In this document: piece by piece, positions 48,677-58,463 of the stretch | Numbering within the stretch: position 1 is the stretch's first letter | Layout: the number at the start of each line of letters is the position of its first letter | Source of the DNA: Primula veris | Taxonomy: Eukaryota > Streptophyta > Magnoliopsida > Ericales > Primulaceae | DNA length: 64,000 bases | Assembly: GCA_963682055.1 (NCBI GenBank) | Contig: OY821740.1 | Coordinates: 36,290,795-36,354,794 of the forward strand | Direction of reading: 5' to 3' | The notes under the pieces: model-generated | Database searches by the model: none | What the model was told of the DNA's origin: nothing | What the model saw: only the letters and a program-made list of their open reading frames with translations | Position numbers and translations under genes: made by a program

Positions 48677-51022
48677 GAGAGAGAGCTGTAATTACTAATC
48701 CTAATTGGACTTGACTTTGTTTTGTAACCCAAGTTTTGTTCGAATTAGGATTCCTGTTTTACTATGTTTCCTATTCCTTGAAGAGGAAGGATTAGTTTCA
48801 TAAATATAGATAATTTGTATAAGTATTTAATTCAATAAAAAGTAATTTCTTTGGAAAAGGGGAGGTATTCTCTTTAAAATTCCACACCTCAACTTTTTTA
48901 AAATAAATACATTTAGAGTACATGACGTTAATTCTACAAAACTACAATAAAAGGATCCGAGTATTTTGCTCTATATACCCAATGGTTAACCATTAGGTTA
49001 ATTCGATTGCTTAACATTTTAAAATATATCTAGGTTAACACCCATCTTTCATAACATCCTTCCTCTTTTATTATGTCCATACATGTTATGCAAAAAAAAA
49101 AAAAAAAACTATTACAAACAATGAAAAGACTAAACTCCCTACTAATTTGTGTCGTGCCAAATTAAATTGTTTCATACATGCATCATTTCTTGAATCACAC
49201 ATTCACAATAGCTAGAAAGGAAACTCATGCACTGCGTCAAGATGACAAGATCATACCGCCTTTATTAATAGTTTCGGAAGCGGTCAATGAAACTCCATCC
49301 TCTTCCGGAGGCCTCGTTAATTTCCATATCATCGAAATACGAATCAAAGTAAAAAGCTTGAGATTTAAAAAGTGATGAACAAAAGAGCATACCCAACTCG
49401 ACCCTAGCCTTACTCAGTCTCGACTCTCAGTTTACACCATAACATTTTGCACCATTTTGGACTGGATTAGCCAAGATGATATTTTTTTTACTACTAAAAA
49501 AGTACTGTCTCGGAGACGTATAGACACTCATAGCCAAAATGATTTGTGTTCAATAATTTGATATACGACCAAATATTTGTTTCAAGTTTCACCATATTAA
49601 CTAGGGGATTTTTTTCGAATGTTTGTCTTTTCCCTATTTTATGTAACTACAAGACAATTTCCAATAACTTAATGGCAATAATTTTACTTTCTCACGTATA
49701 TTGATGTACCTCCAAATAAAAATTCTGGCTTCACCAGTGTTTCAATTTATACATGTCTCGGTTTATAGAAATATACGTAAAAAAAATAAAATCAGGCTTC
49801 CATTTAATATTTTTACGGAGTTAACTTATTACATTTCGATTAGCATAATCTAGTTTCTCACTATTACAACGTGTAATCAACTTGTCACGCGTTGGGTAGC
49901 AATAGTATTGCTATATATAGCCACTTAAAAAAATCTTATTCCCAATTAGATGTACCAATCCTGTATTAAATGAAAATTATGTTCAAAATCACAATCACAT
50001 TCACAAGAAAAAGTTAAGAGAAAACTTTTGAAGTTCTATTGGTAAACTGTCCGTAAAATTTAACAACACAATAACAACTAATTATGTTGTTAAATTGTTA
50101 TTAAAATTTAGTGACAATCTGTTTATTAACAGAAATCCAAAAAAAATCTATTGTTATATCAATTTTTTTTTTTTTTTGTAGTGGGTTATATTGCACAGTT
50201 TTTCATCAGTTTAGACGTGGCCTAATTTTATGGTGGAAATTGTCTCCTAATACAATTGAATTAACCAACGCTGGTCATTATTTATTTTTTTTGGGTACAT
50301 AACACTAGTTGGTATTTAACTTACCACATTCTCTCACCTCTCTTTAATGATATTTAGTTTAATATAAAAATATATTATTCCGTTATCTAATCCAATATTA
50401 ATTATGTTCCATTTCAAATAAGTAATAAATCCTGTCAAGTTTTACTTATACCATATATTATGGTACGTTAAACATGTGTGCATGGCTCCTTATTTTCTTA
50501 TATTTTTTCAATAAGTTTTGTCATTATTCACTATATGTATAAAGTACCGTAATTCATAACAAAGTTCCTATAATTTTAAATAATATATTATCTCTAGCTC
50601 ACTTGCTTACTTGTCATTATTAATTTTGACTATCAAATAAACAATTTTAACAAACTTTTAGTATATATAAGACAATATTTTACTACTAAAAACGTACAAT
50701 CACTCTTATGATGATTATTTAATATGCAAAGATTTTAAAGGAAGTTAATATTATTATTTTTTTATTATTAAAGAGGGACATTACCCTCAAATTTTATTTC
50801 ATTAAAGTAGTGACCAAACCCAGTTACAAACATTTGAAATAAATCAAAACGATAAGCTACAACCATATATAACCCTGCAAATCTTAGTAAAATAAAAATA
50901 CTATATTTTTTTCCAAATATTTGTATTAGTACTAAAACATAGCAAAATACATGTAAAATAAGTAGTTTAAGCTTAGCAGCTTTCACTATCCATTATTTTT
51001 TTCGAAAATTAGTTAGTCCATA
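48677..51022. other. Spacer of array unit B
   Basis: Near-copy of 42114-44361 with about 98 extra bp at 50520-50617. No gene recognised. Confidence 0.5.
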
Positions 51023-51370
51023 TCAATCCATCAGATAAGGACCAAAAATAGATTTAGGCAAATCTTTTCCACTACAGTAATTTTCACAAATTCCCTTTAG
51101 CCCTATTTTCGAAAGCAAGTCTGCTGTAACATTTTGCTCGCACAAAACATGGGAAAAAGTACAACCCACCAGACTAAAGAGCTCCAAAATGTCTTCCCAC
51201 GCATTTAAGTAAGCAATGGGAATAAGGAAAACCTTGGTAAACTAGTCTACAATAGATTTGCAATCGAGTTCGACCATCACATTTTCTAAGTTTAATGAAT
51301 AACAAAATTGCAGACCCACCAAGAGAGCTCCAAGCTCATAATCCATTGAGCATACACCATCAAAATGACT
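51023..51370 (-). pseudogene. RNase H-like fragment, unit B, with stop codon
   Basis: Same fragment as at 44362-44709. The Trp of the DWF stretch is now TAG (plus strand 'aactagtctac' near 51241, against 'aaccagtctac' in unit A), and SELGALL has become YELGALL. Non-functional as a single frame. Confidence 0.75.
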
Positions 51371-51888
51371 ACAATTTTTCCCCTCTCATCTTTAATGATA
51401 CCGTAAACTCAGCAAATGTAGAAAATTTAACTTACTTTTATCCAAAGTAAATAAATTGAATATTTTTCATAGTTTAACAATTAAATTTAAATCTCTTTTT
51501 GTAGTTGAAACACGTATCTGTAAACAAAAAAAAAAGGGAGATTAACAGAGGAGCAAAAAGTTAAAAAAAAATACGGGGATGTAAGCATATAGAGAATTAT
51601 TATTTTTATGACCAAAAATAATAATGGACATAGAATGAGTGAGGTAATAATGTTAACTATGATAATAGTTGAATGATCAATTGGATACTTGTCAATATAG
51701 CATTGAGCCACATCTAACCTGATAAAAACAAAACCTGACACATGATAGAATTTGAACCCTAACTGAAGACACCGTTGATTTTGCTTTTTCAGCTTAAAGA
51801 AACAGAATTTTCATTCCATTATATTCCACACAAAGTAATTCATCCCGTCTCTGCAGGCTAAATGAAAAATAAAGGGACCTACTGTCTG

Positions 51889-52232
51889 CTAGTTTTTGAA
51901 CTGACTATGGCAAAAGTTTTGAATAGTTGTGGGGAAAAGAGGGTCGACGGGTAAACTTTTAGGCCAGCACTTGATATCGAAAGCACTAAAAGGTTTGCAA
52001 CATTAAGGGCCAAGGTCTTTAAGTTGACCTTTTAGCACCGAAAGTGTGACTTCCTCCATACAGCTTTGGACGCTTTAGAGAGCTGTTAAGCATTCAGGGA
52101 GTGAAGGGAGGATGTAGGGAACGGCTTCTTCGAGGAGAGAGAGGGCGGTGAGAGAGATAGAGCGGGGGATGCCAAGAGCGAGAAACAAATGGCGGAAAGT
52201 ACCATGATACTCATCGTGCTGTTACGTGCCAT
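51889..52232 (-). pseudogene. EC1-like pseudogene, unit B
   Basis: Copy of the unit A EC1-like sequence. The signal peptide is kept (ATG 52232), the cysteine domain is again out of frame, and an additional in-frame TAA interrupts it shortly before QSCMEEV (plus strand 'ctttagagagc' near 52073, where unit A has 'cttttgagagc'). In this copy the extra two bases of the CT tract lie before ACCGCC rather than after it. Confidence 0.75.
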
Positions 52233-53902
52233 TTCTTGGTGGAAGAGTTTGAATTTGGTATGCTTTGCTTTGGTAGTGAGGTAGTTGAGTGAATTTTGTG
52301 AAGTGGTGCAGTTCCTTTTATAGTAGTAGTTTTGAATTGGATGCTTTTGAAATTGTTGGTTACGTTTCTAATTCATGTATTGCTATTTATTGGAAAAAGT
52401 CTCAATGTGCATATAACCGAGTTAACATTCTCAGGCGGTTTACTTGCATTAAATATTGATTTAGAGCTGAATTCGGTCAAAACTTATGTAGAATAGTTTT
52501 GCTTTAGTTCTTCTGTCTTGAGGAAACTTAAGAGCTCATTTATTGTGTCATTCATTTCTTAAGTTCTAGGCTTCTAACAATCTGATGAAAGAAAACCAAA
52601 ATAAACACAGTTATATCAGGCGGTAGCTTGTACCTTACCTCCTGTTTAGTGTCGCTTTTTACAACATTACACTAGCTTGTACCTTTATGTAACCATCCGC
52701 CTTTTCATTTTCATGTCCTACTGGTAGTAACTTGAATCGGATAGTAAACCTTCCAAAATTAATGTGATCAAGAACAATTCAAGTACTTTTCTGTTAGTTT
52801 CTGGTTTTTATGTAATAGTATTCTACAGCATATATTCAATGTTCTGTGTTCTTATACAGATAGTGGCTACTGCTTAGTGCTTAGATCACTATATCAGGCA
52901 TGGCATGTATCTTTGGCCTCATAAAAACGTCGAGGGGACATGTAGAGAGGTTTTCCGTCATCTCCTTTGGTTCATCGTTATTATTATTTTCATACTTTTA
53001 GCTTTAGTATTGACACTCAGAATATAACCGACAGCTCTAGCAGTTAGCGTGTATCAAAACAGAATAAATGAGAAATTCCTGGTTGATGCAACACTAGAAA
53101 CTTCACTGGCTTTACCAAAAAGTTTAGATTTAATAAGCGACCCATGTATGTTTGTTTCAAGTTTCACCATATCTTAATTAACGAAAGTTCGACTTGCCTA
53201 TTTTTATGTAACCACTGACAAAATTCCAATTTTTTAATGGCAATAATGTTCCTTCCTGACGTGTATTAATCTAACTCCGAGTGAAAATCCTGGCTTCACC
53301 ACTGATTCAATTTATACATGTCTCCGATTTTAGTAGGAGTAATATAATTGTAAAAATTCAGCTTCCCATTTGATTACACCAAGTTAACTTGTTAAATTTC
53401 GATTAGCATAATCTAGTTTCTAACTATTACGGTGTGTAAACAACTTTTCACGGCATGGGTAGTAATATATCAAAAAATAATTCTCACTATTCTAAGGTAA
53501 AACATATGGTTTAACATTCAGGAGTTTCTCGACTTTCTAACTTTTTGAACTATTCGGAATATCCAATTTTTTGGTCCCTCCATTTTCAATGATTATTTCC
53601 AAACTATTGTACTTATATCTCTACCTGAAAATCATCCACTTAACAAAGCTATAACTACGTTACGATTAAGGAAGTATTGCATCTTAATTACAAGGAAAAA
53701 AAGAGAGGAAGTATTGCATCAACCAATATAAATAAGACTACCGAATTCATCTATATAAAGTCACGTAAATGTGACTATTTTTCCAAGAGATAGCCTAATT
53801 GCCTTAACAGAAACATGACAATGAAGACAAACTTCGAAGTTCCCTATAAATGACACTACTTGGATGACACGAGAAACCAACAAAAATCTCAAAAAGAGAG
53901 TA
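52233..53902. other. Spacer between array units B and C
   Basis: No gene recognised. 52233-53400 parallels 45572-46740. 53400-53900 is diverged sequence leading into the 3' end of the copy C gene. Confidence 0.5.
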
Positions 53903-55159
53903 CTACATATCATCTTCGGTGACAAATCCATACTTCTCCAAACCCAACGACTCAACAGAGAGAGCCGACATGAGCAAACGAGGGGTACTTATAAATCCAT
54001 AACTCTCTAATCCCAGGGACTCGACAGTCATTCTTGAAAGCTGATGAACTCCTACATGTATTATCAAATTTAAAAGGATTTAGATATATGGTAACAAGTG
54101 ATGCAAAAACAAATAAGAATTGGAAACAAACTATCGCTAGTAGGGTACGAGTACAGCTCATCTCTTTCAAGCCTTGATTACTTTCCTGGGTCACTTTATT
54201 AGACTAAGTGTCTTTTATTAACTCTAAAGCAAATAAACCCGGTTTTTCTGTTGCTTTGTGTGTGTATATATGTGTATGTGTGTTTACCGAGCTCAATTTT
54301 TATCTTTTTCAAGCTATAGAATATAACAAGACAAATAACCAAAATTAACAAGTTGCATTCAAAACATTCAGTGGGATATTCATACCTTGAATTGGAGAAT
54401 CAAGTATAGACTTCGTCTTATTTTCCACTTCTTGGGTTTGATCCGGATAGTAACTTGATAAAAAATTATTGAAGTCATTGTCACAACCTTTGTACTTCTC
54501 TGGAGCTGGTATAGAAACCTTTAGATTCGTTGATAACAGCTCATATACCTCATCGATGTCATCGATTCCCGCAAGTTTTCTTGAAAGCTCACTTTCTCCT
54601 ACATAAGGGTATCAGTTTAAATTAGCTTTAGTATTTTCTTGAAATCAGGTTCTAGATTCTTTTAGTAGAAAGATATTTATGGCAATTTTTCAAACACAAT
54701 CTTTTATAGTTCTTTAATTTGGCTCTGGTTTACTTTTAGTGTTGTAAACGAACGCACTAACAAATAAAATTCAGGATGATAACCTAAGTTGGGAGCTTAG
54801 TTAAATTCAAACTTTATTACGTTGTATTCGGTACATCAGAGACTTGTAAAACAACAATATACTGTCATCCAGTAATACGATTATATGAAAACTTGAAGGT
54901 TTAACTCAAGGAAATATGTTAAGGACAACGAATTAGTTGTACGTTTCACATTATATTTCTTTCATTAAATAAATAAACAAACTAATTGATATACACAGAA
55001 TTTTTAAGATCTTGAGAGTGAATTTAATTAAAACCTAGTGTATAATATGGAGAAAAAAAAAAGGAAGAGAGAATTCAAGTACTTACCTCTAGTTTCGTAC
55101 AATAAATCATACTTGTCCATGCCAAAATAATAAATATCAGTAGAATTTCGGAAGGCCAT
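53903..55159 (-). CDS. Unknown acidic protein, copy C (short form)
   Basis: Exons 55159-55087, 54598-54386 and 54051-53903 join in frame to 144 aa. Exon 1 lacks four codons relative to A (MAFRNSTDIYYFGMDKYDLL). Exon 2 has three extra codons (GIDDIDEVYELL) but keeps SIPAPEKYKGCDNDFNNF exactly. The third exon has one shortened repeat (ISTPRLLMSALSVESLGLEK), then YGFVTEDDM and stop. All splice sites and the frame are preserved despite clear divergence, which supports a real protein-coding gene in this family. It probably shows the form before repeat expansion. Function unknown. Confidence 0.75.
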
Positions 55160-55225
55160 TGAATATGCAGAATCAAGTTAGCACGAAGATTAATTATGAA
55201 TTGGACGAACTAGTTGCATGGTATG

Positions 55226-55234
55226 TATTATATA
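55226..55234 (-). promoter_or_regulatory. TATA box of unknown gene copy C
   Basis: TATATAATA on the gene's strand after a CT run, 67 nt before the ATG, aligned with those of copies A and B. Confidence 0.55.
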
Positions 55235-55432
55235 GAGAGAGACGGTTTACTAATCCTAATTAGACCTGACTTTGTTTTGTAAACCAAAAAATTGTTCGAA
55301 TTAGGATATATGTTAAACTATGTTTCCCATTCCTTGAAGAGGAAGGAATAGTTTCAAAAATCAGTTATGATATATATATATATATATACATGGAAAAAAA
55401 TTATATTTACTATTCCAAACTATAGTCCGGTT

Positions 55433-55866
55433 AACGATTTAGGTATCAACCTTTCAAATTTTCTAATTTAGATACCACACTATAATAAATTTTCAATTTA
55501 AGTATCACCGTCTTAATAAATCACGAAATCATATCATGTGACATTTGACAAACATTAATTTGAGAGGCTAATTTGATAATTTTGCATAAAAATATGTCAT
55601 CATAGAAAAACTTTTTTCTCAATTTCACACATAAAAAAATTTAGCATATAATCCAAATTTTTGTTATTTGTGAAATTGAAAAAAATATTTTTATAGGATG
55701 ACATATTTTTATGCAAAATTGTCAAATTAGCATATAAAATTAATGTTTGTCAAATGTCACGTGACATGATTCCGTGATTTATTTAGACGGTGGTACCTAA
55801 ATTGGGAAAATTATTATAGTGTGGTACCTAAATTGGAAAATTTGAAAGGTGAATATCCAAATCGTT
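55433..55866. mobile_element. Foldback MITE-like element
   Basis: A 434-bp near-palindrome. The left arm begins 'aacgatttaggtatcaacct' and the right arm ends 'aggtgaatatccaaatcgtt'; pairing continues through 'tttagatacca...ttaagtatcaccgtcttaataaatcacg' to a centre near 55650. It is absent from units A and B at the matching place, so it inserted into unit C. No coding capacity. The superfamily cannot be fixed from the ends. Confidence 0.8.
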
Positions 55867-56560
55867 AAAAACATATTGATGTACTAAACCTATAAAACCC
55901 CAAACATAAATAGACACGTATTTTGTACAAGTATTTATTTTAATAAAAAATATTTTCTTTGGAAAGGGGGGTATTCTCTTCAAAATGTTACACCACAGAA
56001 TTTTAAAAAAAAATAATCCAGAGCGCATGTTAATTCTATAAAACTACATTAAATTAAAGGATCTGGGAATTTTGCTCTTATACCGATAAGATTATAACCC
56101 ATAATTTTTTATTCGAGACTGAATTTAGACCATTAATATTAGGCTAGCCCCAATGGTTAACCAATTGTTTCTAATTCGATTGCTTAGCATTCTTAAATAT
56201 TTCTAGGTTAAACCCATCTTTCATAACATCCTTCCTCTTGAAAAACACATTCTTTTATAATGACCATACATGTTTATGCTGGTTCCCTTAACAAGACAAA
56301 ACTATACAAACAATGAAGAGACTGACTAATAAACTCCTTGTTGTGTTTTTGGTCGTGCCAAATTTAATGTTTCATACACCACATTAACTGGTAGTTTTAG
56401 GAAGCTGTTAATGGAACTCCCATCCTCTTCGAGAGGTCTCGTTATTTATTATATCAGCAAAATATGAATCAAAGTAAAAGGCTTAAGATTTAAAAAGCGA
56501 TGGACAAAACAGCATACCCAACTCGGCCCTAGCCTTACTCCGTCTGAATATGCATCATAT

Positions 56561-56927
56561 GAGTAACATTTTGCCCCATTTTGTCACTTGGATATGCAAA
56601 AAACAGGAAGCAAATACGTAAATATTAGCCACTCCATTCCGCACCTCTGTTTTTTGTAGTAGAAAAACTTAATTCAAGCTTTAAAATTAAGGTCGCTTTT
56701 CCGGTTTCTAGGTCTTTACAATCGTAACAGGATATGCCATAAACAAGGCAAACACCACAACATAGTATAGCTCGTCCTATTAATACCATTACAACTGAAT
56801 AGTAGTATCACTCAATTTACTCTCAACACATTATTAACAACTACATACAGAGTATGACTACACAAAACTCTACTAGTAATAATTATTATAAGCAATTCAA
56901 ACCACAAAATACAACAGTTTTTTCCTT
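56561..56927. other. 3' flank of the GRAS gene
   Basis: AT-rich, contains the GRAS 3' UTR; nothing else seen. Confidence 0.5.
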
Positions 56928-58463
56928 TCACCTCCAAGCTGAAGTAGTAGCCATAGCCCTATTCTTCCACCCAAGATAAATTGCCCCATCCTTCTTCACG
57001 GCCTTGAAATTCTCACTGTACTCTTTCAGAACCTCGTTAACAGCCATACCCACTGACTGGCTTAGCGGCACTTGCTCGAACCCTGCCATCATAAGCCTAT
57101 ACCTCCACTTTCCAAACGGCTCGTGCCTCTCCACTCTCTCTTCTCCCTCGCACGCCACCATGTTCACCACGTCCCTCGCCACGCAATTCTCCTCTGCCCC
57201 TATCCTCACCTTGTCGTCCTTCGGCCTAGCCACGTCTATCGCCTCGAACATCGCCATGTAATAATCAACCGTCTCTTTGAAACGTGGCAAAAACGACGAG
57301 GTGTTTGTGTTGGACTCCTGCTCGATGAGGGTCACAATCTTAGGCGACAAACCCTTCACGAGGCGGATCAGACGGTCACGGTGATTCACCGTCGTTACGC
57401 TCTCGTCAGGCATGTGGTGTAGCATGTAAGGAAAATTCACTGCTAAGGCTTCATTTGGTTGGGTTCTGAGATTCTCTAGACGGACTTCACACCCGTCCAT
57501 GGCGGCTCCGTGGAACTCAAATGGTACCCGTAACGACGTGGCGAACTCCGAGAGCTTCTGGCCGACGATAGCCATCCCTCCGCAACGAGCAGATGCTGAT
57601 TGGGAGTCATCGACGCCTGTGATACGTATATACGAGGGGGGTCCGCTGGGGCGGACCGATAGAGCCTTGATGAGGCTCATCCACTGGCTACCTTGCGCCA
57701 GCTGGAAATCGATTATGTGGATTCTCTTCTCGTTTTCCATAGCTTCAAGGATGGAGATATTGGCGGAATTGTAGGCAAATTTGAAAAAAGGGCAGATTTG
57801 GTAGAGAACGTGCATGTACGTCATTAGTTCAGGCCCCGTAGGCTCTTTGCATTTTAGTTTTTTACAGATGATACTCCCGGAGGACAACACCCTCGCTCTA
57901 AGCCCTTCCAATAGATACGCGCCTAAACGCTGTAAAGGGTCTCCACAGACGGAGACCATGGGTTCTAAGACATTCATCCACTGTTCGGCGGTTTGTAAAT
58001 CATCATCAGAAATAGCTTCTGCACAAGCAATGAGACCTTGTTTGAGGTCTACTACTGTTTGGTTAATGATGGATGTGCCCTTGTAAGAGCAGCTAGAGGT
58101 GTCGTCGAACTCAGATTCAGGTCCAAGTAGTTTCATCTCGAGTTCTCTCAAGATATCGACAACCGAGGTGCTGCTAGCTGGGGAGCCATGCGTATTGTTT
58201 TCGGAGAGATGTGAAGAGGGTTGAGGCGAGTAAGGGGATTTGGCAGAATTGGACGATATGGTAATAGTAGAAGGGGAGTCGTAAAGTATGTAGCTGTTAG
58301 GTGCCGGAGATGATTCTAGAGTTATGTAGTTGTTGTCGTAAGACTCTGGAGAAGCTTTGTTGTTGTTGCTGTTGTTGTTGTTATTGCTGTTGTTGTTGTT
58401 TAGGTAATGATGATAGAAATTATGGTAATTTAGATCACTCTGTTGCTCTTGTGAGGCTTGCAT
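56928..58463 (-). CDS. GRAS transcription regulator, PAT1 branch (scarecrow-like)
   Basis: Intronless coding region of 511 aa. Residues 1-110 are low-complexity with a poly-Asn run (22-34) and Ser/Pro-rich sequence, then the GRAS domain from about 138 to the end. Landmarks: leucine heptad I (LKQGLIACAEAI), VHIID-type core HIIDFQLAQGSQW, PFYRE-type and SAW regions, and the C-terminal GWKNRAMATTSAWR. Segments GDPLQRLGAYLLEGL, CKEPTGPELMTYMHVLY and LIEQESNTNTSSFLPRF are those of the PAT1/SCL13/SCL21/CIGR group. Members act in phytochrome A and stress or defence signalling as nuclear and cytoplasmic regulators without a DNA-binding domain of their own. Which paralogue this is cannot be fixed by eye. 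The start is the first ATG before QASQEQQ. The upstream leader is duplicated in tandem. Confidence 0.92.
   Translation of the reverse strand: MQASQEQQSDLNYHNFYHHYLNNNNSNNNNNSNNNKASPESYDNNYITLESSPAPNSYILYDSPSTITISSNSAKSPYSPQPSSHLSENNTHGSPASSTSVVDILRELEMKLLGPESEFDDTSSCSYKGTSIINQTVVDLKQGLIACAEAISDDDLQTAEQWMNVLEPMVSVCGDPLQRLGAYLLEGLRARVLSSGSIICKKLKCKEPTGPELMTYMHVLYQICPFFKFAYNSANISILEAMENEKRIHIIDFQLAQGSQWMSLIKALSVRPSGPPSYIRITGVDDSQSASARCGGMAIVGQKLSEFATSLRVPFEFHGAAMDGCEVRLENLRTQPNEALAVNFPYMLHHMPDESVTTVNHRDRLIRLVKGLSPKIVTLIEQESNTNTSSFLPRFKETVDYYMAMFEAIDVARPKDDKVRIGAEENCVARDVVNMVACEGEERVERHEPFGKWRYRLMMAGFEQVPLSQSVGMAVNEVLKEYSENFKAVKKDGAIYLGWKNRAMATTSAWR

Larger units (their letters stand above)
46801..53400. 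repeat. Tandem array unit B (about 6.6 kb)
   Basis: Direct copy of unit A. It has an extra 40-odd bp at the end of the unknown gene and about 98 bp inserted near 50520. Near the A/B junction a short segment ('gtgactactttt.taagagatagtgtaattgcc') occurs at both 46747 and 46945, marking a second small duplication there. Confidence 0.9.
53590..56560. repeat. Tandem array unit C, older and truncated
   Basis: Similar to the first half of units A and B but clearly more diverged. It holds the unknown gene and part of the following spacer, interrupted by a foldback element at 55433-55866. The RNase H and EC1-like parts are missing; the GRAS gene region follows. Confidence 0.85.

Noticed and set aside
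57004..58086. Plus-strand frames over the GRAS gene
   Set aside because: Antisense shadows of the GRAS coding sequence.
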